From contig NZ_LWLP01000001.1 of NCBI RefSeq assembly GCF_001641125.1, positions 1,698,282-1,762,281 on the forward strand: a stretch of 64,000 bases of DNA. The letters run 5' to 3'. This document shows, one piece after another, positions 43,649 through 51,187 of the stretch. How positions within the stretch are numbered: position 1 is the stretch's first letter; the number at the start of each line of letters is the position of its first letter. A program made the position numbers and the translations under genes. The notes under the pieces were generated by a model. The model was not told where the DNA came from, searched no databases, and was given only the letters and a program-made list of their open reading frames with translations. The DNA is from Arthrobacter sp. OY3WO11. Lineage in GTDB: Bacteria; Actinomycetota; Actinomycetes; Actinomycetales; Micrococcaceae.

Positions 43649-44200
43649 CTACGCTGCCGGCCGCAGCTTGATTTCGGTCATCTTGAGTTCGTCAGTGCCC
43701 TCGAAGCGGTAGGCGAGGTCCACCTCTTTGCCGTCGCAGGTGATGAGCCCGGCAACATTCGCCGATTTAACGCCGTTCTCGGTGACCACATTGAGGTCCC
43801 TGTAGTCCGGCGTGCAGGTTTCATCCATGTCGAGGCTGCTAACCCCCTCAATGAACGCTTCCTTGGACAGCTGCTCCTGGAGGGCGGGGTCAAGGTACTC
43901 GTCGTAGGCCCTTGAGCCGTCTCCGGCGAGGACCAGCTTGGTAAAGCCGTCAGCCAGCCCCCTGGCCTGGTTGGTGGCGCTGCCCACCACGTTCACCAAA
44001 ATAACTATGCCCAGGACCACGAGGAGGAGGACGCCGCCGGCGCCCGCCAGGATGATCCACAGTTTCCGCCGGCTCCTGGGCGGAGGCTGCCCCGGAAGCC
44101 CGAACGGGGATCCCTGTTCCTGCCCGTAGTACGGAGGCTGCAGCTGCGGGGATGCCGGGCCGGCGTGGCCCGGCTGAAACGGTTCCTGGGGAGTGCTCAA
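43649..44200 (-). CDS. Membrane-anchored hypothetical protein
   Basis: A 183-residue protein. A Pro/Gln/Gly-rich cytoplasmic part (residues 1-42) and a basic stop (PRSRRK) precede one helix (LWIILAGAGGVLLLVVLGIVILVNVVG) and an outside domain of about 110 residues with two Cys (DETCTPDYRD, AGLITCDGKE) that could form a disulfide. The fold may be DUF4878/NTF2-like, but I do not recognise a specific family. TTG 44200 with AAAGG upstream is the best start, since the earlier in-frame ATG adds an unlikely basic extension. Confidence 0.65.
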   Translation of the reverse strand: MSTPQEPFQPGHAGPASPQLQPPYYGQEQGSPFGLPGQPPPRSRRKLWIILAGAGGVLLLVVLGIVILVNVVGSATNQARGLADGFTKLVLAGDGSRAYDEYLDPALQEQLSKEAFIEGVSSLDMDETCTPDYRDLNVVTENGVKSANVAGLITCDGKEVDLAYRFEGTDELKMTEIKLRPAA

Positions 44201-44365
44201 AATGGAGCCTTTCCGGACAAATGGTGCAGCGCACCGCCTGGATGCGGGGCGGCGCTGTGCCTGCCCCGCCAACTAACTGGCATTCAGCCTATAGCGCGGC
44301 CAGCCTGGGCCGAACTCCAGCCCCGCCGGCCGCCGTCGTGTTTTCCGCCGTGGGGGCGCCCGCTG

Positions 44366-44839
44366 CTAAGCCCGCCCGGGGCCGCGTTCAAGCAGGGGCT
44401 GGACGCGGAAGGGTATGAGCTCTCCCATGGCGAGCGCCGTATCGGTCCGGTCTACGCCTTCACATGCCAGGATCTTCCCGTTGATCCGGAACAGGTCCTC
44501 GGCGTCCAGCGCCACCACGCGCAGCAGCAGGTCCGCCGACCCGGTCAGGCCGTAGCCCTCGAGAATCTCGGGAATGTCAGCGAGTTCCTTCGCCAGCAGG
44601 GCGAGCCGCTGCTGCTGGACATGGACGGAGATGAAGGCCATCAGCGGGTAACCCAGGGCCGCCGGATTGATGCGCCGTTCGAAGGACAGGAAAACGTGTT
44701 TCTTCTCCAGCTGCGCCATCCGCGCCTGCACGGTGTTCCGGGAGAGGCCCAGCTTCTGGGCCAGTGCCACCACCGTTTGCCGGGCGTCCTGCGCCAGGGC
44801 AGAGAGCAGGCGGGCATCGGTGCCATCCAAGGCTTGCAT
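44366..44839 (-). CDS. Lrp/AsnC family regulator
   Basis: A 157-residue regulator. The N-terminal helix-turn-helix is DARLLSALAQDARQTVVALAQKLGLSRNTVQARMAQLEKK; the C-terminal RAM domain covers residues 65-150 (LMAFISVHVQQQRL, ADLLLRVVALDAEDL). The family senses amino acids. It diverges from bkdABC, so it is a likely BCAA-responsive regulator of the branched-chain 2-oxoacid dehydrogenase (compare BkdR in Pseudomonas). ATG 44839 is eight bases after a -10-like TAGCGT, suggesting a leaderless transcript. Confidence 0.92.
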   Translation of the reverse strand: MQALDGTDARLLSALAQDARQTVVALAQKLGLSRNTVQARMAQLEKKHVFLSFERRINPAALGYPLMAFISVHVQQQRLALLAKELADIPEILEGYGLTGSADLLLRVVALDAEDLFRINGKILACEGVDRTDTALAMGELIPFRVQPLLERGPGRA

Positions 44840-44881
44840 AATGCGCAACGCTAGCACGGTCCCGCGCTCTCCTGCAGAGCA

Positions 44882-44922
44882 TTTTGCTCAGTGATCGCGC
44901 GGGTAGTTGTACCTCCTGAGCA
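44882..44922. promoter_or_regulatory. Possible Lrp/AsnC operator upstream of bkdA
   Basis: TTTTGCTCAG (44882-44891) and CTGAGCA (44916-44922) form an inverted pair three helical turns apart, flanking TTGTAC (44907-44912), which could be a -35. Spaced half-sites are typical of Lrp-family binding. The link to the adjacent regulator is an inference. Confidence 0.4.
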
Positions 44923-44940
44923 TTGTGAGTAGGGTCACAA
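44923..44940. promoter_or_regulatory. CRP/GlxR-like site upstream of bkdA
   Basis: TTGTGA-GTAGGG-TCACAA is a perfect inverted repeat and an exact match to TGTGA-N6-TCACA. It overlaps a candidate -10 (TAGGGT, 44930-44935), which is 17 bases after TTGTAC; if that promoter is real the site would repress it. Confidence 0.65.
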
Positions 44941-45033
44941 ATATCCGGGGCAACGGCGCCCGGGCGGCCGGCGGCTGAAGGGGCCACAAGTCCCAAAACC
45001 GCGGGTCAACGACGTGAGAGGTTGCGGGCTATC

Positions 45034-46203
45034 GTGTCTACAGACGAAACGGGCCAGGGCGGACCAGCCGCCCCCAACAGCGCCCGGCACCCCCATGGGC
45101 AGGGGCGGGACCTGGTCCAACTGGTTACCCCAACCGGAGAGCGGATCAGCCATCCGGAGTTCGATTACTGGGTCAGGGACGTCACTGACGAACAGTTGTG
45201 TTCCCTCTACGAGGACATGACCGTGATCCGGCGCATTGACGTCGAGGCAACCGCCCTGCAGCGGCAGGGTGAACTTGGGCTGTGGCCGCCGCTGCTGGGG
45301 CAGGAAGCCGCGCAGGTCGGTTCGGGCCGGGCGCTCCGCACGGACGACTTTGTCTTTTCCAGCTACCGGGAGAACGGGGTGGCCTACTGCCGGGGAGTGG
45401 ACCTGACGGACATCCTCCGGGTATGGCGCGGCACTGCATCCTCGGGCTGGGATCCCTACACCATCAACATGGCCACCCCGCAGATCATCATCGGCGCCCA
45501 GACCCTCCACGCCACCGGCTATGCAATGGGCATCCAGAATGACGGCGCCGATTCCGTGGCCGTGACCTATTTCGGTGACGGCGCCACCAGCGAGGGCGAC
45601 GTCAACGAGGCCATGGTCTTCGCGGCAAGCTTCCAGGTGCCCGTGGTGTTCTTCTGCACCAACAACCACTGGGCCATTTCCGAGCCCGTCCGGCTCCAGT
45701 CGCACATCCAACTGGCCGACAGGGCCGCCGGGTTCGGCATCCCCAGCCTGCGGGTGGACGGCAACGACGTCCTGGCCGTGATGGCAGCCACCCGCGTAGC
45801 CCTGGACCGGGCCCGACGCGGCGGCGGCCCCACGTTCGTCGAGGCTGTCAGCTACCGTATGGGCCCGCACACCACGGCGGATGACCCGACGCGCTACCGT
45901 GACGCCAACGAACTCGAGGACTGGGCGGCCAGGGACCCGATCACCCGCGTCGCCGCGCTCCTCGAGCGGAAGGGCCTGCTGACGGAAGACCTGCAGCAGC
46001 AGGTGAAGGACAAGGCCGACGCCGTGGCACGCGAGATGCGGACGGGCTGCACCACCATGCCGGACCCGGAGCCCCTGGACGTCTTTAATAACGTCTACAG
46101 CACGCCCAACTCCTGGCTGGACCGGCAGCAGGACCACTACGCCCGTTACCTGGCCACCTTCGGTGATCCCGCAGGAGCCGTTTCAGAAGAAGGTGCACGC
46201 TGA
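45034..46203 (+). CDS. bkdA: Branched-chain 2-oxoacid dehydrogenase E1 alpha
   Basis: A 389-residue thiamine-diphosphate subunit. The ThDP motif is FGDGATSEGDVNEAMVFAASFQVPVVFFCTNNHWAIS; the phosphorylation-loop region reads YRMGPHTTADDPTRYR. Together with E1 beta it decarboxylates 2-oxoisocaproate, 2-oxoisovalerate and related acids. GTG 45034 is chosen; an in-frame TTG at 45022 directly abuts GAGAGG and is less likely. The next gene overlaps by one base. The adjoining leucine operon supports branched-chain rather than pyruvate specificity. Confidence 0.9.
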   Translation: MSTDETGQGGPAAPNSARHPHGQGRDLVQLVTPTGERISHPEFDYWVRDVTDEQLCSLYEDMTVIRRIDVEATALQRQGELGLWPPLLGQEAAQVGSGRALRTDDFVFSSYRENGVAYCRGVDLTDILRVWRGTASSGWDPYTINMATPQIIIGAQTLHATGYAMGIQNDGADSVAVTYFGDGATSEGDVNEAMVFAASFQVPVVFFCTNNHWAISEPVRLQSHIQLADRAAGFGIPSLRVDGNDVLAVMAATRVALDRARRGGGPTFVEAVSYRMGPHTTADDPTRYRDANELEDWAARDPITRVAALLERKGLLTEDLQQQVKDKADAVAREMRTGCTTMPDPEPLDVFNNVYSTPNSWLDRQQDHYARYLATFGDPAGAVSEEGAR

Positions 46204-47213
46204 TGACCCAGATGACCTTTGCCCGCGCGATCAACGCGGGCCTGCGGAAGTCCCTGGAGAACGACCCCAAAGTCGTGCTCATGGGTGAGGACATCGGCAC
46301 CCTCGGCGGCGTGTTCCGGGTGACCGACGGGCTGCAGAAGGACTTCGGCACGCACCGGGTGGTGGATACCCCCCTGGCCGAATCGGCCATCGTAGGCACC
46401 GCCGTCGGCCTCGCCTACCGCGGCTACCGTCCGGTGGTGGAGATCCAGTTCGACGGATTCATCTATCCGGCATTCGACCAGATTGTCAGCCAGGTGGCCA
46501 AGCTCCACTACCGCACCCGCGGGGCAGTCAAGATGCCCATCACCATCAGGGTCCCGTTCGGCGGCGGGATCGGCTCGCCCGAGCACCACTCAGAATCGCC
46601 GGAGGCCTACTTCACGCATACGTCCGGCCTGCGCGTCGTCACCGTGTCCAGCCCGCAGGACGCGTACACCGTGATCCAGCAGGCCATCTCCTGCGACGAC
46701 CCCGTGCTCTACTTCGAGCCCAAGCGGCGGTACCACGACAAAGGCGACGTTGACGAGTCCCTTGACCACACCGCGCCCCTGCCCATGGGCCAGGCGCGCG
46801 TCCTCACCCAAGGCACCGACGTCACGCTGGTGGCTTACGGCCCGCTGGTCAAGACGGCCCTGGACGCTGCGTCGGCCGCCGCCGATGAAGGAGTCTCCAT
46901 CGAGGTCATCGACCTGCGCTCGCTGGCACCGGTGGACTACGAAACGATTGTGGCCTCCGTCCGCAGGACCGGGCGCCTGGTCATCACCCACGAGGCCGCA
47001 CAATCGGGCGGCCTGGGGGCGGAAGTGGCCGCCAGCATTACCGAGCGGTGCTTTTACCACCTGGAGGCGGCACCTGTCCGGGTCACGGGGTTCGATATTC
47101 CCTACCCATACTCAAAGCTTGAGATGCACCACCTGCCGGGCCTGGACCGGATCCTGGACGGCGTGGACCGTGCCCTGGGCCGGCCGAACTCCCTTAGCGG
47201 GCTGGAAGGATGA
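46203..47213 (+). CDS. bkdB: Branched-chain 2-oxoacid dehydrogenase E1 beta
   Basis: A 336-residue transketolase-like subunit. TFARAINAGLRKSLENDPKVVLMGEDIGTLGGVFRVTDGLQKDFG and VVDTPLAESAIVGTAVGLAYRGYRPVVEIQF are typical E1 beta blocks, and the C-terminal domain has RLVITHEAAQSGGLGAEVAASI. It forms the alpha2beta2 decarboxylase with BkdA. It overlaps bkdA by one base and bkdC by four, so the three are translated together. Confidence 0.95.
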   Translation: MTQMTFARAINAGLRKSLENDPKVVLMGEDIGTLGGVFRVTDGLQKDFGTHRVVDTPLAESAIVGTAVGLAYRGYRPVVEIQFDGFIYPAFDQIVSQVAKLHYRTRGAVKMPITIRVPFGGGIGSPEHHSESPEAYFTHTSGLRVVTVSSPQDAYTVIQQAISCDDPVLYFEPKRRYHDKGDVDESLDHTAPLPMGQARVLTQGTDVTLVAYGPLVKTALDAASAAADEGVSIEVIDLRSLAPVDYETIVASVRRTGRLVITHEAAQSGGLGAEVAASITERCFYHLEAAPVRVTGFDIPYPYSKLEMHHLPGLDRILDGVDRALGRPNSLSGLEG

Positions 47214-48706
47214 GCGGGACCATGATCAAGGAATTCCGGCTGCCGGACCTGGGCGAGGGCCTCACCGAATCGGAGATCCTCAGCTGGAAGGTGGGGGTGG
47301 GCGATACCGTCTCGCTGAACCAGGTAATCGCCGAGGTTGAAACGGCCAAGGCAGTGGTGGAGCTCCCGTCCCCGTTTGCAGGGGTCATCAAGGAACTCCA
47401 TGAACAGCCGGGCGCCGTCGTGGAGGTGGGCAAGCCGATCGTCTCCTTCGAGGTGGCGGACGACGCCGGCCCGGCACCTTCCAGGGCAGGCGGCCCCGCC
47501 GCTTCGGTCAAGGATGAGGGCAAGGGCGTGGAGGATGCGGCGGGGCAGGCAGCGGGGGAGAGCTCCGCCGGGACCCCCAGGAGGGAGCCGAACCTCGTGG
47601 GCTACGGTGCCGTCGTCGAAAGCACCGGCCGGCCCGCACGGCGCCCGCGGACCTTCCCGGCACACATGCCTGCCGACGCGACGCCCGCGGCAACCATGCC
47701 CGCGGCACACCGGCCTGCAGACACCATGTCCGCGGAGACCACCCGTGGCGTAGCCAAAACCCCTGCGAATGAGCACGCCGCAGCTGCGTCCGACCAGCCC
47801 GCAGGCGAGCGTCCACGGTCCACCCCGCCTGTCCGGAAGCTGGCCAAAGACCTGGGCGTTGACCTGGCCAGGGTCACCGGTACAGGACCCCAGGGACTGA
47901 TCACCCGGGAGGACGTCCAGCACTTCATGGACGGCCAGTCCTCGGACGCAGAGTGGCCCGGCGCGGTTGCCGCGGACCGTGCGGGCGTGCAGGCCGGCCA
48001 GAGCGCGCGGGAAACGCGCACCGCCATCAAGGGTGTCCGCAAGTTCACGGCCGCCGCCATGGTGCAGAGTGCCTTCACCGCGCCGCACGCCACCGAGTTC
48101 CTCACTGTCGACGTCACGCCGTCCATGGAACTGCTGGCCAGGCTCAGGGACAGCAGAGAGTTCGCGGGTGTCAAGCTCACGCCGCTTACCCTGACGGCGA
48201 AAGCAGTGCTGATCGCACTCCGGCGCAGTCCCGCCCTCAACTCGCGCTGGGACGGGGAGAACCAGGAGATCGTCACCTTCAACTATGTGAACCTGGGTAT
48301 AGCGGCGGCCACGCCGCGGGGGCTGACAGTACCCAACCTGAAGGATGCGGATTCGCTGTCCCTGGTCCAGCTGGCAGAAGCGCTTTCGGCGCTCGCGGAG
48401 ACGGCCCGTGCCGGCAAGACCACTCCGGCCGACCTCGCCGGAGGCACCATGTCCATCACCAATATCGGTGTTTTCGGGATTGACGCCGGCACCCCCATCC
48501 TCAACCCCGGCGAAGCGGCGATCCTTGCCCTGGGAGCCGTGCGAAAGATGCCCTGGGAGTACCGGGGGGACATTGCCCTGCGCCAGGTGATGACCCTCAG
48601 CCTGTCCTTCGACCACCGCCTGGTGGACGGCGAACAGGGCTCACGGTTCCTTGCCGACGTCGGTGCCATCCTCGCTGACCCCGGCCTGGTGCTGACCATG
48701 GTGTGA
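47210..48706 (+). CDS. bkdC: Branched-chain 2-oxoacid dehydrogenase E2 (dihydrolipoamide acyltransferase)
   Basis: A 498-residue E2. One lipoyl domain (residues 6-84) has the lipoylated Lys47 in EVETAKAVV. A long Ala/Pro linker follows, with imperfect repeats (MPADATPAATMPAAHRPAD), then a peripheral-subunit binding domain (PPVRKLAKDLGVDLARVTGTGPQGLITREDV) and the catalytic core ending in SLSFDHRLVDGE with His469 and Asp473. It moves the acyl group to CoA. No E3 (lipoamide dehydrogenase) gene is in the window, so E3 must be shared from elsewhere. Confidence 0.95.
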   Translation: MSGTMIKEFRLPDLGEGLTESEILSWKVGVGDTVSLNQVIAEVETAKAVVELPSPFAGVIKELHEQPGAVVEVGKPIVSFEVADDAGPAPSRAGGPAASVKDEGKGVEDAAGQAAGESSAGTPRREPNLVGYGAVVESTGRPARRPRTFPAHMPADATPAATMPAAHRPADTMSAETTRGVAKTPANEHAAAASDQPAGERPRSTPPVRKLAKDLGVDLARVTGTGPQGLITREDVQHFMDGQSSDAEWPGAVAADRAGVQAGQSARETRTAIKGVRKFTAAAMVQSAFTAPHATEFLTVDVTPSMELLARLRDSREFAGVKLTPLTLTAKAVLIALRRSPALNSRWDGENQEIVTFNYVNLGIAAATPRGLTVPNLKDADSLSLVQLAEALSALAETARAGKTTPADLAGGTMSITNIGVFGIDAGTPILNPGEAAILALGAVRKMPWEYRGDIALRQVMTLSLSFDHRLVDGEQGSRFLADVGAILADPGLVLTMV

Positions 48707-48712
48707 CCCCCC

Positions 48713-48775
48713 GAGTTTTTGTCCAGATACGCAGGGTTCCAACCGGTTTAAGCCTGCATATCTGGACAAAAACTC
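48713..48775. terminator. Long palindrome between convergent bkdC and tetR
   Basis: 23-base arms (48713-48735 and 48753-48775) with a single mismatch around a 17-base loop that itself contains AACCGGTT. The arms start GAGTTTTTGTCCAGATA, giving T-runs in both directions. It is suited to bidirectional termination. Like the 16807 element it is longer than an ordinary terminator. Confidence 0.75.
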
Positions 48776-48781
48776 CGGCCT

Positions 48782-49435
48782 TCAGAGGGTAATTGGGGAG
48801 TTCACCAGCAGCGCGGCCACGGCCATGCTCTCGAGCAGGGGCCGGGCAGTTCCGGACGCCATCTTCCGGCCGTGGCTGCGCACGGAGTGGGGGGTGGAGT
48901 TGATGAGCCCGAACGTGGCATGGGCCCGCATCCGGAGCTCCGAAGCGTCGGTCTCGGGATGGAGCCCCGCGAGGACCTCCACCCACACCTCCACATAGCT
49001 CCTTTGGAGGGTCCTGACTGCCGCCTGGTCCTCATCGGAGAGGCAGCTGAAATCCCTGTCCTGGACCCTGATGACGTCCGGCTTGCTCAACGCGAAGTCC
49101 ACCTGGAACGCCACCAGGCCACGCAGTGCCGCCAGGGGATCGGCATTTTCTGCCGCCACCCGGCGCCCGCCGTCCAGCAGTTCCTGGCTGACGGTAACAA
49201 GCAGGTCCGCCAGGACCGCCTGCTTGCCGGGAAAGTGGCGGTATACGGCCGGGCCGCTGACGCCGGCGGCAGCCCCCAGATCCTCCAGGGAGACACGGCT
49301 GAACCCATGCAGTGCAAACAGCGAAGCTGCAGCGGACAACAGCGCCTGGCGGCGGTTCTCCTTTGCCCGGCTCCGCTGTGTTGGGCTGCCGGGCTGGGTC
49401 GTGCTGCTGGCCGCAGCGGCGTCAGTGCTTGGCAC
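48782..49435 (-). CDS. TetR family repressor, BkaR-like
   Basis: A 217-residue TetR protein. The helix-turn-helix is RRQALLSAAASLFALHGFSRVSLEDLGAAAGVSGPAVYRHFPGKQAVLADLL; the C-terminal ligand domain resembles actinobacterial fatty-acid/BCAA regulators. GTG 49435 has GAGGAGG upstream. In Mycobacterium tuberculosis the TetR repressor BkaR (Rv2506) borders the homologous scoAB-accD1-accA1 genes, and this gene holds the same place, divergent from accD1. Two palindromes in the shared promoter are its probable sites. A CoA thioester of leucine breakdown is a likely inducer. Confidence 0.88.
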   Translation of the reverse strand: MPSTDAAAASSTTQPGSPTQRSRAKENRRQALLSAAASLFALHGFSRVSLEDLGAAAGVSGPAVYRHFPGKQAVLADLLVTVSQELLDGGRRVAAENADPLAALRGLVAFQVDFALSKPDVIRVQDRDFSCLSDEDQAAVRTLQRSYVEVWVEVLAGLHPETDASELRMRAHATFGLINSTPHSVRSHGRKMASGTARPLLESMAVAALLVNSPITL

Positions 49436-49475
49436 AATTCCTCCTCGGACCCCGGAAGTCTAGCAAGGCAGCTGT

Positions 49476-49491
49476 TGTGTTGGACATCACA
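49476..49491. promoter_or_regulatory. CRP/GlxR-like site in the tetR-accD1 promoter region
   Basis: TGTGT-TGGACA-TCACA matches TGTGA-N6-TCACA with one mismatch. It directly abuts the first TetR-type palindrome at 49492. Confidence 0.45.
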
Positions 49492-49507
49492 GTTAATCGA
49501 GACTAAC
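49492..49507. promoter_or_regulatory. BkaR-like operator 1
   Basis: GTTAATCGAGACTAAC, outer arms GTTA/TAAC with an 8-base core. It lies between the divergent starts of the TetR gene and accD1. Confidence 0.6.
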
Positions 49508-49517
49508 CTGAATTTCA

Positions 49518-49533
49518 GTTATTGAGTACTAAC
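49518..49533. promoter_or_regulatory. BkaR-like operator 2
   Basis: GTTATTGAGTACTAAC has the same 16-base frame as operator 1, 26 bases further on, and lies 47 bases before the accD1 start. A third match is at 30234. Confidence 0.6.
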
Positions 49534-49579
49534 CGAGTTGGCTTATCGCCTCGGGCCGGAACAGGAACAGGACGCGTCG

Positions 49580-51187
49580 ATGGAGACCCTTGCCAGCAGG
49601 ATCGACCCCGCCAGCAGCACTTTCCTGGCAAACCGCGAAGCGCAGCTGCTGCTGACGGAGGACCTGCGGAAAAGGCTCGCAGACGCTGCCCTGGGCGGAC
49701 CGGAAAAATCGAGGCAGCGGCACGTGGCCCGGGGCAAGCTCCTGCCCCGCGAGCGCATCGACCAGCTCCTGGATGACGGCAGCCCGTTCCTCGAAATCGC
49801 TCCGCTGGCTGCCAACGGGATGTACAACAACGAGGCCCCCGGCGCGGGGGTCATTGCGGGCATCGGCCTGGTCCATGGCCGCCACGTGCTGGTGATTTCC
49901 AACGACGCCACCGTCAAGGGCGGGACGTACTATCCGCTGACGGTGAAGAAGCACCTGCGGGCCCAGGAGATAGCCCTTGAGAACAGGCTGCCGTGCATCT
50001 ACCTGGTGGATTCCGGCGGGGCCTTCTTGCCCAAACAGGACGAGGTGTTCCCGGACCGGGACCACTTCGGCCGCATCTTCTACAACCAGGCCCGGCTCTC
50101 AGCGGCCAAGATTCCCCAGATCGCCTCGGTCATGGGGTCCTGCACCGCCGGCGGCGCCTACGTGCCGGCCATGAGCGACGAAACAGTCATCGTCCGGAAC
50201 CAGGGCACCATCTTCCTGGGCGGGCCGCCGCTGGTGAAGGCGGCAATCGGTGAAATCGTCACGCCGGAGGAGCTTGGCGGCGGGGACGTGCATGCGAGGA
50301 TCTCCGGCGTCACCGACCACCTCGCCGAAAACGACGAACACGCGCTGCAGATCATCCGGGACATTGTGTCTACGCTCCCGCCTCCGGCGCCGCCCGCGTG
50401 GGAGGTGGATGCCGCCGTCGAACCTTCCGCGGAACCGGCGGAGCTCTACGGTGCCGTTCCCACGGACGTCAACGCCGCCTACGACGTCCACGAGGTCATC
50501 GCCCGGCTGGTGGACGGCAGCCGGTTCCACGAGTTCAAGAAGGAGTACGGCACCACGCTGGTCACCGGGTTCGCACGGCTGCACGGGCACCCGGTGGGGA
50601 TCGTGGCCAACAACGGCGTGCTCTTCAGCGAATCCTCCCTTAAAGGCGCCCACTTCATCGAACTCTGCGACCAGCGCGGCATCCCGCTGGTTTTCCTGCA
50701 GAACATCTCAGGCTTCATGGTGGGCAGGGATTCGGAACAGGGCGGTATCGCCAAAAACGGGGCCAAGATGGTCACCGCAGTTGCCACGGCCCGGGTGCCC
50801 AAGCTGACAGTGGTCATCGGCGGCTCCTTCGGCGCCGGAAACTACTCCATGTGCGGGCGGGCCTATTCGCCACGGTTCCTGTGGATGTGGCCGGCAGCCC
50901 GCATCTCGGTGATGGGAGGCAACCAGGCCTCGAGCGTCCTCGCCACCGTCAAGCGGGACCAGTTTGAAGCGGCCGGCCAGGAATGGTCCGCCGAGGACGA
51001 GGAAGCCTTCAAGGCTCCCATCCGCCGGCAGTACGAGGACCAGGGCAGCCCGTACTACTCCACGGCCCGCCTCTGGGACGACGGCGTGATTGATCCGGCC
51101 GATACACGCACCGTCCTGGGCCTTGCACTGGACGTGGTGTCCCGGACACCACTGCCGGAAACCTCCTTCGGCCTCTTCAGGATGTGA
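49580..51187 (+). CDS. accD1: Acyl-CoA carboxylase beta subunit (methylcrotonyl-CoA carboxyltransferase)
   Basis: A 535-residue carboxyltransferase with two crotonase-like halves. [33 protein letters not shown] and [37 protein letters not shown] are the MCC-beta signature; [27 protein letters not shown] is in the second half. It carboxylates 3-methylcrotonyl-CoA to 3-methylglutaconyl-CoA with the biotin subunit encoded next. ATG 49580 has AGGA seven bases upstream; the in-frame start at 49538 is close to the operators and less likely. It is the first gene of a seven-gene operon. Confidence 0.93.
   Translation: METLASRIDPASSTFLANREAQLLLTEDLRKRLADAALGGPEKSRQRHVARGKLLPRERIDQLLDDGSPFLEIAPLAANGMYNNEAPGAGVIAGIGLVHGRHVLVISNDATVKGGTYYPLTVKKHLRAQEIALENRLPCIYLVDSGGAFLPKQDEVFPDRDHFGRIFYNQARLSAAKIPQIASVMGSCTAGGAYVPAMSDETVIVRNQGTIFLGGPPLVKAAIGEIVTPEELGGGDVHARISGVTDHLAENDEHALQIIRDIVSTLPPPAPPAWEVDAAVEPSAEPAELYGAVPTDVNAAYDVHEVIARLVDGSRFHEFKKEYGTTLVTGFARLHGHPVGIVANNGVLFSESSLKGAHFIELCDQRGIPLVFLQNISGFMVGRDSEQGGIAKNGAKMVTAVATARVPKLTVVIGGSFGAGNYSMCGRAYSPRFLWMWPAARISVMGGNQASSVLATVKRDQFEAAGQEWSAEDEEAFKAPIRRQYEDQGSPYYSTARLWDDGVIDPADTRTVLGLALDVVSRTPLPETSFGLFRM

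Noticed and set aside
47102..48616. 504-residue minus-strand frame over bkdC
   Set aside because: Antisense to an E2 with lipoyl, binding and catalytic domains intact.
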